The translations under genes were made by a program, and so were the position numbers. 64,000 nt of DNA. Source: Antitrichia curtipendula (taxonomy: Eukaryota; Streptophyta; Bryopsida; Hypnales; Leucodontaceae). The stretch spans positions 34,720,001-34,784,000 of the forward strand of contig OX579635.1 in NCBI GenBank assembly GCA_951230915.1, given 5' to 3'. The number at the start of each line of letters is the position of its first letter. Within the stretch, counting starts at the first letter, position 1. Below, in pieces: positions 1 through 12,611 of the stretch. Below the pieces are notes generated by a model. It saw only the letters and a list, made by a program, of their open reading frames with translations. It was not told the origin of the DNA and did no database searches.

Positions 1-783
1 ATCAGTTAGGACACCTTTCCTACCCCTCTTTCTTTGTGTTGTAGTACCATAAACATGACCCCTTAAGCTAGAAGATGGAATTCCATTGTCTCTGGCAGCT
101 GTTCTAATGTTTTGACCATCATCTACATCTGCAATAGCACAACGAAGTTGGCTGGAGGTCCAATTACCGTTCATTTTCATATTGCGTTTTGATTGATGTG
201 GTCCACCATGTTTGGGGAGGTGCAGGTCTGGGCTCCTTTGAGAAGATGTATCTACAGCAGTTGGGGAGGATGCCACTCCATATGTTGCGGTGGTATTGGA
301 GGTTTGGCCCTCTTGAGCTGCTTGTTGCCCCCGCCATGTAGGTTTGTTGGACTGCTGCTCTACTCCAATTTTGTTGCAATCTGAGCAATCTAGTGGCTGT
401 TGAGTCTGTTGGTTGGGGCTGCTCCACTTCAGCCCATCTATGTCGTTGCCTTCAAGTAGACATGTGTCTGGGACACTCCTTGCACCATCACTTCCACGCT
501 CTTGCTCGTCTACACGTCGGATCCTTCTTTGTTGCGATTGTTTGACCATTGTATTTGTTGATAAATCAATTCCTTTGTTGAAAACGCCCATTTCTTCCAT
601 CTCCAGCATGGCTTCTCTATCAGTTTCACGGTTGGCCCATTGAAAAAGTTCAGCGTTCTGCACATCCCCAGAGTCATCACTGTCTTCAATATAGTCTGAG
701 AGACTACTTCCCCAGCTTCTTCATCTCTTACAGTTCTCTTCATCTCCATGGTTGCCTTCACTCGAAGCACTGTCATCAGACAT
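1..783 (-). pseudogene. pogo/CENP-B-type transposase N-terminal part, psq HTH, interrupted and cut by window edge
   Basis: Reading the minus strand from an ATG at 783-781, one frame runs to base 1 and stays open at the window edge (261 codons) except for a single TGA at 723-721 (codon 21). The first residues are acidic and Ser-rich (MSDDSASSEG), followed by a Gln/Asn/Ser-rich low-complexity stretch. The last 50 or so residues before the edge resemble a psq-type helix-turn-helix: AIADVDDGQNIRTAARDNGI, then P, then SSSLRGHVYG, then a basic RKRGRKGVLTD. This order is known from the DNA-binding part of pogo/Tigger transposases and CENP-B-like proteins; the DDE domain would lie outside the window. 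The TGA is followed by AGA and could derive from CGA by CpG decay, so I read it as a dying transposon copy. The alternative is a domesticated gene whose true start lies downstream of the TGA, for example at the Met near codon 60. Confidence 0.6.
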
Positions 784-1552
784 GATATTCACTGCAATTT
801 TCAGAAATTCACAACTTCTAAACTTCTACATCAACTATTGTGTTACTTTGTCTAAACAATCTTGTAATGTTCTGCAACTGTGAAGTGAGTTGTAGTGGAC
901 AATAGTAAAGTTATGGGACATGCTCCTACAAATAGGTCAAAAAATTGAAGCTCAACTGCCATGTCATGGGACATAGCTTGAATGTAATTATTGCTAGTTT
1001 ATCTCTGTGTTTAAAGCTGTGCGCTCCTATTTCCAATTCCGACGGCCATGGCACATATATGCATGCCCAATTACTTCTAAAAATGCGTCGTCTTTGTCTT
1101 TTCCTTATACTTTCTAACTTGGAGATTAATGCTCAAAATTTGTTGGCAGTCACAAAATGACGGCCAACAATTCTTATTTACTGTACTACTCATTGTAATA
1201 AAGTGTTGTGTAGATTTCATTCAGTGTATCAGTTTTTTATGCTTATTCTAATGTGAACTAGGTGAATACCAAATTCCGCTTAAAACAATACCAATGCTAA
1301 GGTCTTTATTGTTTTAAAGGCATGCATGTTGATTGTCATTTTTTGAATATTAAAAGCATCTACTAGTTTCAAAACTGTCACGATTGATTTTAACCCCCCT
1401 ATATGGTCAATTGTAAATGACCATCGAAAATTCGAGCTTCTTACCTTACTTGTAGGCAGTTATTAGAAGAAAAAACAGTGAGTCTTGTCTCAGTCTTGAA
1501 ATGAACAGACTTCAATGTGCAAAAGAAAACATTGGATCCTCATGATCGATCA
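784..1552. other. intergenic, nothing recognised
   Basis: Upstream side of the broken transposase gene. The longest open frame (945-1160, plus) has no recognisable features. A short palindrome (TGGTCAATTG / AATGACCA) lies near 1405-1424. No terminal repeat of the pogo element could be identified. Confidence 0.4.
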
Positions 1553-1693
1553 CTTATGTCCGGTAATTGCAAAGTAGGTCAAATTATCAAGAATAACTGC
1601 TAGTTAGTACAAACCTCATTGCTTGCGGCTCGGTAGGTCCTAACTGGCAATTATTCTTGATAATTTGACCGATTTTGCAATTACCGAACATAA
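1553..1693. repeat. long imperfect inverted repeat (foldback, about 141 bp)
   Basis: Left arm 1561-1606 (CGGTAATTGCAAAGTAGGTC onward) and right arm 1640-1686 are reverse complements with only a few mismatches. Flanking bases extend the match to about 1553 and 1693. The loop is about 33 nt. Transcribed from either strand this would fold into one long hairpin. It could be a small foldback MITE or a microRNA/siRNA precursor; no target-site duplication was clear. Confidence 0.65.
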
Positions 1694-1734
1694 TGTCAAT
1701 GTACGAGAGTTGAGCCATTTGACTTTTTTGATTG

Positions 1735-2007
1735 CTTAACCAATCAAAACATGTCACAACAGCGAAAGTCTTGTGCATTTAGATTATGTTAGGTGGATCC
1801 ACACTTACTAAGTTAATACTGGTTGGTAGTAGTTGAGATTTATCTCATATTTATCTCACTGTCAGAGCAATAAAATTTCTGCTTCACATCCACCCTATTG
1901 AAAATTTGCACAAGGCAAGCAATGAGCATTTATCAATCTTAATCTACCTCTTCTTAACCAATTGAAACATGCCACAACAGTGAAAGTCTCTTGCATTGGC
2001 ATTATGG
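1735..2007. repeat. pair of 54-bp direct repeats
   Basis: 1735-1788 and 1953-2006 share CTTAACCAAT, then AAACATG, CACAACAG, GAAAGTC and TTGCATT in the same order and spacing, with scattered substitutions. They lie 218 bp apart, just beyond the foldback. They look like an old local duplication or two remnants of one dispersed repeat. Confidence 0.6.
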
Positions 2008-4861
2008 GCATGATTATCGCTACCACTATAATGAAAGCATCTAGAACTAATCAAATAAGCAATTCATGACATGATCAAGAGTGGTGTACAGTAAAGCAAA
2101 TATTTTTTGAGGTGGAATGATGAAATTAGGGGGATTGCAAAAACTTTGGTAGTTTTATCGCTTGGTAATTGAAATTACTATAGATCTTGAAAGGCAAAAG
2201 TTGGTATGAACCTTACTAGTCCCAACCTTGAAAAGGAGAAAAAAAAAATTTCAAGTTTTAGTTAAAAATTTGTTCAAACCTTGGTTGGAAATAACTACAC
2301 CCTATAAGTTGGAAATAGGTCTCTAATTAGGAATGGGTGGTCCTACCTTATAAGCACTCCAATCTCCAAGTTTGGAATGACATACAAAGTGTTTTATGAC
2401 AATGTTTTGTCCAAATGACTTCTCATTCATTGTAAATTGTGATGCTTGAATGTTTAACTTGTTCAAGAAAATCATCCCAAAATTTTAGAAACAGAATATC
2501 TACACCAATTGCAAGTTCAATGTGCTTAAACTTCAAAATTTATGATTTTCTAGCTCTAACTTCTAAAAGGTGAAATTTTGTCTTTTAGCATTTTAAAAAA
2601 CAAAATAAAAACATATGTCCTATAACTTGTGCATTTCAATTAATATGTTGGAAAATGGATTTGAGAATTGAGAATACATTAAAAAAAAGTTTAATTGAAA
2701 AAAACTTCATATTCATCTTTTAAAATTTATAAAGTTGAAGGTAGTACTACATGAAATAAAAAAACTAAGCTGCTATTCTTTGATCAAACCAAATTTGTTA
2801 AAAAATAATTCAAAACATAATTAAATATGGCATGCAGTGAAATTTTCAGAAATTATAATGTGGCATAATTGAATAGTGTAGAAAATATTAATAAAAATAA
2901 TTTGTATCCTAAAAAAAATTTAATGAAAAATAATATACATCTCAAGGTGATTGTTGTATAAATGTAAAAAATTCATGGAATACATAAACTTATTAAGCTT
3001 AGTCCCTTTTTCCCCCTCGAAGAAAGTATTCTCATTGAAAGGGATTGAAACTTATTCAATCCTTCTACTAACCTACTAAAATGGGAGGACCCTACTACTA
3101 AAGGTCATGAAAGATTCAGTAAAGCTTTCAGTACCACAGTAAAGTTATGAGGACCTTATATAAAGTTAAATAATATTCCAAATCTTGTTAATTTTATGCA
3201 AAAAATTTAAATTATAAAGTAAAAGAAAATTAGGTAAATTTAAAAAAAAACAAGAATAGGCACCTTCATATTGACACCATAATTATAGCATTCAAATGAA
3301 AGAGGATGACAAACTATAATTTTTCACCCATTCTTGTGTTGGTAGTCACTTGAGTGGTGTTTAAAACTTGATATACTTAGGTGTCTGACTTTTCATTATA
3401 AAGAGTTTAAAAAGCAAAATGATCATAAAAAATTACCTTCATAGTACATTTTTGTTCCTTGCTCTTGACCTCAATTAAATCCATAAAGATGGTACTAGTA
3501 GTTTTTGAATTTGAGTAGAACTAATGAAACAAAGGTCATCAATAATAATTTCATCTTCAGTTTGAAATTATTAAAAATTCCTAAAATTGAATATTTCATT
3601 GAAATTGAACTCAAGCATATATTCTCAATTTCTACTGATTTCTAATCACATGGAATTTTGTAAATATAATCATGTTTTTCACAATATGCAACTAAGGTAA
3701 AATTTTCACAATTTTCGAGCAAAGTTTATATTTGATATGCAATTTCTTCACTTCTTCAACTGAATTTCATAGTAAGGTAGTGTACTCTAAACACACCCAT
3801 CTTCTTCAAACCAGCCCTTAAACGGTCGCTATAAGAGCATGTTACCTTACTTTCAAATTATCACAAAGAAATTTGAAATCCTTGTGACTTGTAGAAAACA
3901 TGTGATTTCAGCCCTGATAAATAAATACTCAGTGATTATTTTTAAACATATATAGATGTAAAATGGTAATTACCAGAGTGAAAGCCTTTGAAGTTTATAT
4001 CAGTCGTCATAGGACTGGCGCTTCAGATAAACAGCAAAGATTGTTGCTTACGAACCGCATATCTCAGAGTAAGACGATGAAATAATTTAGTTGTTGGCTC
4101 TACTTTCATATTTGCAGACACACAGAACGAGTGACACTTTGATTTAGCAGAAGGAAAACCCTAATCCTATAACACTGGTCTTTAGAAAAAGCAGCAGCGA
4201 GAGAATACCAACTTACCGAGACATTCAGGCCATTCTTGAATTCAATTCAAAACAGATTACGAGATGGGACATGAACAAAATTACATCCACATTTCATAAC
4301 ATCCAACCCCTTGACGATCAGGGATAAAGATCATATAATACCTGCACCTAGCTGACGACAACTGATTGAGTAAATACCAGGGGCACTGTTTTTTCTGTCA
4401 CGAACATTCCCAACAGAACAGTCATTGCTAATGTGGTCATGATTACGGGTAAAGGAGCATGCATGTAGCATACGCTTTATCATGATTAACTATAAATCAA
4501 ACCCTCAAGCAGACAGTCAAAACTGCTCCTGCCTCTACCTGTGCCAAAACTTAGAATTAAAGTCTAAAGCTGCTGGATTCTTGACCAGAACAAACATTGT
4601 TACTAATTACTTAACAAGGTAGCTCCTCAGAAACGAGCACAGGTACTTGGGCGGAGAGAAATTTAAATGACACGAACTGCATATCGAACAGTTCGTGCCT
4701 CCTGTGTATGTAAACAGATAGACACCTTTAAAGGTCCATCATCCACTACCATGCAAAATGCCCCCACTAAATTCTAAACGAGTGCAATAATGAAACTCAA
4801 TCAATCATATATAGAACAGGAATTCGGTCGACCTCTGATATGGAACCCACTGAAGAATCTC
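2008..4861. other. AT-rich intergenic DNA and 3' flank of importin beta gene
   Basis: No coding signal. The 2.0-4.0 kb part is strongly AT-rich with homopolymer A/T runs. From about 4.0 kb to the importin stop, base composition becomes more balanced, which fits a 3' untranslated region of the minus-strand gene, but I could not fix a poly(A) site. Confidence 0.4.
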
Positions 4862-7800
4862 TCATCCAGATATGCGTTTAATAGTGCCCTGCGCCCACTC
4901 AGCCGTTTCTTTTAGCTGTTGATCATCTGAAGATGTGCATTCATCCAGGAAATCGTTGAAGAACACAGTACGCTTAAACAGGGCTGCTGCATTAGCTCCA
5001 AGTGTATCAGCCAAATCACCCATCACTCCAATTGCAGCCTTGGTCACCACGTCATCCCTGCAACATACAAATGAATGTTAGCAGCTATAAAGCAATTTGT
5101 CTTCCCATTGTGAGCAATTCCTCCTGGGTCAGATTGAAAAACTTACCTATCTCAATAGTATGGTAAAGGAAAGTTAAAATTTGACCTGGCGTTGAACACA
5201 AGTGCAAAAGCAAGATCTATGGTAGGAAGATTGAGAAGCAACTGACACTAACAACCACAATAGGATGCAAGGACCAATACTTAAAAGGCTGCCACTGTTG
5301 ACAAAGGATACAAGAGGCAAATGATTATCCATCATACCTGTCTTTGTCCTGATACACATTCTCAATAAACTGAAGAATGTGTGCGGCATAAGGCGCCATC
5401 AAGTCGGCTTTGTTCGACTTGAAACCTTGGAAAATTCCAGAATATGCCTCAAAAATGCCACTTCGGAGCTGGTTATTGTAATCAATCATTTCATCGTCAC
5501 CCTCTGATGGTTGCGCAGACAACTCTGCAGCGCCTTGGAGCATGGGCATCGCATAAATCAAGTATTTCTCAAAGTGTTCTCCGATAGCGAGGGCTATATC
5601 ACCAAAACATGAGAAAATGGGCGGCTTCACCGAGCGATGCAACTGGTTGCTAGACAAATCCTTCAGAAGCTGAGTCATAATACCATCACAGTATGGCAAC
5701 ACCTTCTCATCCAAAGCGCGGCAAATATCACCGACTACTCCAACTGTCACCGCACATACCTGACCAACACCAAACCAATTCATTAAAATTTAGTCGAAGA
5801 CAATAGAATGTAGAGCCCTCACAGTCCTGGAAATTAACTGTCACAACCCATTTAGCACCAGTGGCAGGAAATCCTGAGGGACGAAAGAAAACAATAGCTT
5901 CACTTATCCTCACAGTAAGATATATGAAGGGTCGAAACGAGGTGAACCCTGTTATCCTGATGTCAACGGTTATGGAAATAAACACCACCTATGCTAAAAC
6001 TGAATCTATTTGAAGCTAGTGTGCGGCAATAGGTAATGTAAAACAATTAACGTGTAAATACCTGATATTCTTCAAAGTTCTGGAGACCCATTTCCAAGTA
6101 CCGGTAAAATTCGCTCATGTACTTTTCAAACCCTGCACCTGTTGCATATGCCAACGCTCCGATTGCGAGCATAGCTTCCTCATGGACAGTGGCACTGCGG
6201 CAAGCAAAGACACGAAGGAACAAGCCCATCATATTGTCGGCATACTGTACCACACCATACTTGGTCACCTCTGCTGCGCCTAACTTCTGAATGATGACCT
6301 GCATAGTACAAACGGAAGACCGTGTGAGCTCGAAAGGATATGAATAAGCGGAAAGCAAAACACAGCAACTGCAAATAATTCAAAAACTATACAGAACTTC
6401 AATCGACTGCTAACTAAATCCTTAGTTCCCCGGGCATGGACCAAAACGTGGAACCATGGAGGCAGAGTTAGGCTCCACAAGCAAATATGAGTGACAGTTT
6501 CCTCGAGTTTAACTTTGATACATGTACAATAAAGTCAAATATACAACACAGAAGATAAGCTTACAATGAGAGGGGAAACAATGGCTTCATAACAGACAGT
6601 AGACACATTACAGAAGAGCTAAAGAAGTGACTCACCTGTAGAACACCACACAGGAGGGCCTGCAATTCACTCTGCTTCTCTCGGTCATCGGAAGAAAGTA
6701 CGGCCATCTCTAAAGTAACGTTGAGTTTCTGCATGATCACGGGCACCAGCTGCATAACAATCGGCGCAGTGTCCTCCGTTGAGATTCTAACAACTTCATT
6801 GAGAGTCTCGTATGCTGATGTCCGCAGCCGAGAATCTTCAGAATCCTCCCTCTCAGTAGTTGCCAACAAGGCTTGCACAATGCTCTGGAAAAACGGAGAC
6901 AAGGGAGATGACGACTGACCACCTTCTTCATAACCCTGTGCCACGAAATAGATTGCTCCACAGACCTTCTCAGCAACATTAGGTGTGTCCTTGATGGCCT
7001 CCAGGAGGACAGTAAGAATAGTGGTCAAATTCAATTGAGTAATAACTGGAGCCTCGAGAGAAGGTCCATGTAGGAACTCGAAGATCCTTCCTAGGGTCCA
7101 CGCTGTAGTATCCTTCACATGGTTGTTCTCGTCTTTCATTGCTTGCAACATGAAGGGGAGAGCATCATGTACAAGAGTAGTCAGCTTGTCCAGAGAAGGT
7201 CCCTCCAAAATGGATCCAAAAGCGTAGGTAGCAGCCTCTCGACATCTCCAGTCAGGCTTTAAAATGTTGTCCTGAACGAAGGGCATGACAAGAGGCACAA
7301 CATCATCTCCAACAGCACGAGCCACCAAGCCCAGACAAGTCCCACCAGCCATAGACAAGTTCCAGGCCCCTTCCTCTAGATCTTGATCTTCCTCCTGCTT
7401 CGTCAACGTTTCCAGCAACATCGGTACGAGGGCAGGCAACGCCTGTTTGATGAACTTAGAGTGAGGCACCTCTGAATCGTCCGAGAAATCACCTTGGTAG
7501 TCCTCCTGAATCTCGATCTCCTCATCGCAAATAGAGCTCCAAAATTCGATCGCTTGAAGTGCAACTGGCTCCTCATCTTCCTTCACTGCCTTCGAAGTAA
7601 TCGAAAAAAGTTCTTGCATGTATGGGGCAAGCTTATCATAATAAGTGGAGCCAATGGAAACTAGACATTCAAACGCAGCTTGCCGCACTCGGACATCTGG
7701 TGAGAGGGTGGTCTCACAAACTACCCCCATAATGTAATTGCGCTCCAGATCATTCTCGAAGTTAGTTTGAGCAAAGTCTAGGGCATTATATAGAGCGTGC

Positions 7801-8402
7801 GTAGCAGCAAGTCGAACATCATTACTGGTCTCGGACGAGTTCATGCCCTGAACTACAGCAGTCAAGATGGAATTCACCTGCTCTTGAGCGAGTATCTCCG
7901 CAGAGACCTCCTCACATACATAACCAAGAGCTTCTAAGGTTGCTTGTTTCAAATGCGAGGGCTGCTCTAGTTGAGGCCCTCCCATATTAGCCAACAAAAA
8001 TCCTACAAGCTCGGGCCACTCGCCCTGAGGAAGCTCGATAGCAGCAATCTTGGCAATAACTTGAGCCGAAGTATGACGAGCATCCGCCACCAGCGAAGAC
8101 AAAGTCTGCGAAAGAGCCGTTTTGATTTGCCCTTTCACGCTGGGGTCCAATGCCACCCATCGCGACGCAAGCTCTTGTTTCCGCGAACTCTCCTTGGCAT
8201 CCAACGAGTTTTTTAAGATCAATCCAGCGAGCCTCCGACTCTCCGGTGGCTTGTCGTTATTGGCGAGCTCGTGAGACAGAGACACCAAAAAAGAGGAAAG
8301 ATTCTGCTCCTGAAACTGCTTAAGGTTGTCTTCGGCAACCTTCCGCACTGTCCCATCGGGAGACTGAGCATTCAAAAGTATTTGCGTCACCTCTAGCGCC
8401 AT
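4862..8402 (-). CDS. KPNB1: Importin subunit beta-1 (karyopherin beta-1), 4 coding exons
   Basis: Nuclear import receptor: binds importin alpha or cargo, the nuclear pore and Ran-GTP. Exons on the minus strand: 8402-6636, 6298-6062, 5759-5338, 5057-4862; every junction has GT-AG ends and the frame is kept (589, 79, 140.7 and 65.3 codons). The spliced product is 873 aa plus stop, close to the roughly 870 aa usual for plant importin beta. The N-terminus (MALEVTQILLNAQSPDGTVR) and a RRLAGLILKNSLDAKE segment fit the importin-beta N-terminal domain. Two acidic loops are visible, FSDDSEVPHS and KQEEDQDLEEGAWN, the latter typical of HEAT repeat 8. The rest is HEAT-repeat-like helices ending GTIKRISG. 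The ATG at 8402-8400 was chosen because it gives the conserved MALEVTQ start; the frame upstream has only a TTG at 8408. No damage seen. Confidence 0.96.
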
Positions 8403-8500
8403 TTTCAACCACTACAATCTCCCCCCCTCGCCTGAAGAACACAACACTGTCAACAAAAATCACATTAACCAAAACTAGAACCTACAGCCACAGTCCACAG

Positions 8501-8544
8501 ACAAACAATCAAACAAACAATCAAACAAACAAACAAACAAACAA
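8501..8544. repeat. (CAAA)n-type tetranucleotide microsatellite
   Basis: Repeats of ACAA/CAAA with two CAATCAAA interruptions, inside the predicted importin 5'UTR intron. A CACCAC trinucleotide run follows near 8618-8632. Confidence 0.85.
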
Positions 8545-8874
8545 GATCTCACCACTCAAGTTCAAATCACAACAAGAACGCTCGCGCCACTCACACGCTC
8601 TACACCGAATCGCATCACCACCACCACCACCACGAAAACATCAATAAAATAAAACAAAAAAATATAAAAAAACTTCCACCCAAAAAAACCCTTGACGACC
8701 AGAGCTTCGCCGCTCTAAATCCACCGACTACAAGTGCAGCCCTAATCGCATCTCCCGACAAAACCGAGGGCAGCCAGGAGCCGAGCGCCGAGCGTACCAA
8801 CCCTAATCGGCGCACAATACGGGACGCGATGGCGCAAGATTGGTCTCGCAAGAACGGGCAAGAGCCAGACAGGG

Positions 8875-8901
8875 GAAGAAGAAGAAGAAGAAGAAGAAGA
8901 G
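8875..8901. repeat. (GAA)n microsatellite
   Basis: Nine GAA units on plus, TTC on the sense strand of the importin gene. More purine-rich GAG/GGA tracts lie at 9027-9070, and CGT and GCTC repeats at 9157-9205. Confidence 0.85.
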
Positions 8902-9221
8902 CAGCGCGAGCGGCGATGGAAACCAACCAACCAACGAGAAGAAATAACGTACCGATCCAGGCGTACGTCGCCGATCGGGCGGCAGTGCGGCGGTGGAGGC
9001 GGACCACGACGACGGCGGGGTAAGAAGAGGAGGAGCGAGAGGAGGAGGAGGAGGAGGAAGAGGAGCAAGAGTAGTAGGAGTAGTAAAGGGAGCGGCAAAG
9101 AGGGGGAGCTTCTCTTCGAACTAGGGCTGCGAACATGCTTTAAAGGCCCCCACGCGCGTCGTCGTCGTCGTCTATACAATCCCCTTCTCGCTCGCTCGCT
9201 CGCTCTCAAATGGGGGGCCAC

Positions 9222-12200
9222 GCCCGATCTCCCTTCGGCTGCAAGAAAAGGGAAAGAAACGAAAAAGAAAAGCCCTACCGTGGCCTGGCCTTCCTTTTCG
9301 CCTTCTTGGAGCTTCAGTTTTTTCTTTTTATCATTATGAAGTAGTCGGTTGTTTCTTCAATACTTGGGTGATACTCTTGGTGATACCTATATGAGAATTA
9401 GATGATACTTCAGTAAAATTTGGCTGTTGGTCTTAAAATACAACAATAATCTGGCTATTTTAACTTAAAGAAATACATGAAATTTTCTTTGCAAAAAATT
9501 GCCAACATTTTTGGGCAAATTAGCTAACTGGCAAAAAAATCATGCATAAAAAAAAACATTGTCCTCCTTGCTTCATTTTGCCGTAGAAGAGCATCTACAT
9601 TAGCCGACTTGTCAAATTTGATGTGCTAATAGTTTACATCTATTTTTGAAGAGCCCTCAAAATTCTTGTCTCTCACCTATGCTCACCAAATGTGCCATGT
9701 AGATAGTTGATTAATCAATCATCAAGTGGTCATTAGAGGATAAAGCTCAATAAACTTAGGATGAATATGGGTTTCAAGGGCCATCCATAGGATTGAATGC
9801 TATAAAGAGTACTTTCAAAACATTTATTATTGACTTTGTGTATGCAAGAAAGGAAAAGTCCCATCTTTATGTTGTTTTCTACCTTTTAGAGCTTAAAATT
9901 TTCTCCTCTTTCTTTTGTCCTACAAGGAACTCAATGTTGTTCTCACAATCCCTTCAAGGATTAATCCATAAGAATTTAGTTTGATTACTTAGTATTTTAC
10001 TTTTAAAATTTAAAATTTCCTCAAATGCACGTTAGTTTGAATTAGATCAATTATGGATTTTTTTATACAATCCCAGATTTTCCTATATTTAATTTTGAAC
10101 CTAGTAATAAGACCATTAGAAATTAAGATGTTCTTGGCAATAGTTCTCTTGACTAGCCTACATGCATCCACATCATTACAAAATCAATGTTCTTTTCAAT
10201 ATACGGAAGACCAAGAGATGCCTATTGATTTCATACATTAATGAAGGTAATATTAACCAAATTGAAGCATTCACTAACCAATCACAAAAGCAAGGTTTAT
10301 TAATATCTATCTATTTTTATATACACAATACTCTACAACAAAACAATTATAGGAATGTAATATCTTTCTTTGATATTTTATCACTATAACTATAACACCA
10401 ATCACAATACTTTGACCAATCTTATATGGAAAATTGAGAATAGTTTTTGTTTAAATTGCAAACAATACTAATACAAAATTTTACTTATAAGTTGCTCCAT
10501 TGTGTCTATCATTGAATGATGTGTCAAAGGGCCAAGGATGTTCAATTTTGAAGGTATGTCATTGACGAAAGGTTGCATTACTCAATCAATTATGTCAATA
10601 ATGTGCCATATTAACCAAGGACATTCCTTGTTGAAGTTACATCATTGATGAAGGGTTACGTGACTTATATCATTCAATCACTTATATTTATAAAGTATGA
10701 ACTAAGATCCGTGGCCATTGGATTTGAAGGGTAACAAATAGAATCTAAAAGTATATATCTACAACGATTATTATACTAAATAGCATTTTTTCAGAAGCTA
10801 CTTGTAGAGTTTTTTTGTAGAGACCATTGCTTCTTCAGATTTATTCCATTTAAAACCATTTCTTTACATGCTTCATTCATCTTCAATCATTTTTATAAAA
10901 GTCTTTTATACAGAAATCCATTTATTGATGTACATGACAATGTATAGTGTGAAAAATGCTATGTACGCTCATTGTAGATCAATTGAAATCTATATTTTTA
11001 TCATATACTAGATAGAATAATCATATCAAAATGAAATCTAAAGTGCATAATAAATTTAAACTAATTGACTATATATAATATTTCTAATCATTCTCGTGTA
11101 TAAAATTTCACGTGCAAGCATTTTCAACAATTTATAGGCTATTGTTTTGTTTAAAAGAAGCTAGTGATGATATATTTTGGAGCCTAATTTACGTTCATTG
11201 CATCAATGATTATCAATTAATTTGTATGTTTATTAATCTTGATTAAAGACCTAATCAAATAGAAATTAAAACACTGGTCTATTGAAATACAAAGAATAAT
11301 AAAGTTGTTTTATCAAAAAAAATACTCAAAATTACATGATTTATAATATTGCATCTATTTTTAAATGACAACATATAATAAATGTTGTTTGCAACTTAGT
11401 GACTAACTTTTGTTTCCTAGAACAATAATTTTTATTCAATAAAAAAATTCTTTGGATTATAAATAATTCAAGTTTGTTAAAGATCAAAAAAATTTATCAC
11501 CTATCCAAATTAAATTTTTGAATTTAATATATCACCAATTAATATATACTAATTTACATACTTATGTGTAAGAGAAGGTGGTAAAAAAAGGGTTTGGTGG
11601 TATATTTTCTCCATCTAAGTTTAATGTAGGCCAAAAATTTCTATCTAATCTAACCACTATTTCAAAATCTAAAGTTCTTTAAACATGGGATAGTCTCAAT
11701 TTTTTATAACTTACCAACTTCTTGAGAGTAGTGGTTGAAAATTACCTACCTACTTTGAATTTAACATACGAATGTGCTTAACTTTTTTAATCATAACCAT
11801 ATGATGGTAAAGATTAGTCCATCTAGACTTATGTATGGAATTTATTATGGAAAATATTAACCATTTAGATATGTAGATTGTTACAACATTGCATGATCAT
11901 TATTTTTTAAATTAAAGAAAATTGACACATTTTTTTAGAATTTAAAAAAAATGTAAAGAATCTAATTTTGTAAAAAGAAAAAATTAACTAGAATTTATAT
12001 CAAATGCATTATTTTTAGATTTTAAAAAATGAAACCAAAGATCTCATAGGTAATTACAGATTATCGTATATTAGCTAATGTTAAATTATAGTCAATATTG
12101 AACCAACTAGACTTTACAAAACATTCAAAAATGTGTATAGATCATTTTTTGAAATCCAACGATATATATGTTTGATTTTACTTTGCAACATCTTTACAAA

Positions 12201-12611
12201 TTTTTGGAATTGTTCTAGTTCCTTTATCATTTCTTCCAGCTTATTGATAAATGATAAGTGCACAAATTTTTTCATTGTACACATGATGTTGCATGGATAT
12301 AAAATAATGGAAGTAGTTTTGGTCTTCACAAAAGCACTTCAAATATGCAATTAAGGATATGACTTCGAACATTAAAAGAAATTACAAAAAATCTATAAAT
12401 AATTTTAAATTTTATTTAAATTTGTCTACATGTTCAAAATAATTCCTATTTATAACCCGATTTATAATTTTGATACTATCTAGTTTACTGATATGAATAG
12501 TTTTGATTTCTTTCTACCTATATTTAAAATTTGACAAAATATTTGAAATTCTTTTTACAACAATTTCAAAGCACTTGCTTTCAAAATTCATCCAAAATAC
12601 AATTTATATCT
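9222..12611. other. AT-rich intergenic DNA, no gene seen
   Basis: Beyond the importin promoter the sequence becomes AT-rich. Short open frames (9793-9984, 10053-10241, 10162-10389, 12133-12354) have no family features and the composition of their surroundings. AGAGCATCTACATTAG at about 9588 recalls the end of some plant MITEs, but no matching opposite end was found. Confidence 0.4.

Larger units (their letters stand above)
8403..9221 (-). promoter_or_regulatory. importin beta leader with probable 5'UTR intron, and core promoter
   Basis: GC-richer than its surroundings. On the minus strand a strong donor (CG|GTACGT, GT at 8952-8951) and an acceptor after a T-rich run (TTCTTCAG, AG at 8433-8432) suggest a 5'UTR intron of about 521 bp (8952-8432). 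That leaves only 29 nt of leader before the ATG. A TATA-like ATTGTATAGA lies at 9180-9171 (minus), followed by CGCGCG and AAAGCATG, so transcription probably starts near 9130-9150. CT/TTC-rich tracts on the sense strand (GAA repeats on plus) are common in plant leaders. Intron and start site are inferred without transcript data. Confidence 0.5.

Noticed and set aside
6721..8216. Plus-strand and other-frame ORFs across the importin beta exons
   Set aside because: Shadows of the real minus-strand coding sequence.
8615..9221. Long open frames on both strands (for example 8615-9136 and 8742-9221, minus)
   Set aside because: They translate trinucleotide repeats (poly-Ser, poly-Leu, poly-Arg) in the importin leader and promoter and have no protein features.
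9588..9720. AGAGCATCTACATTAG, similar to ends of some hAT-type plant MITEs
   Set aside because: No inverted partner or target-site duplication could be found within 1-2 kb.
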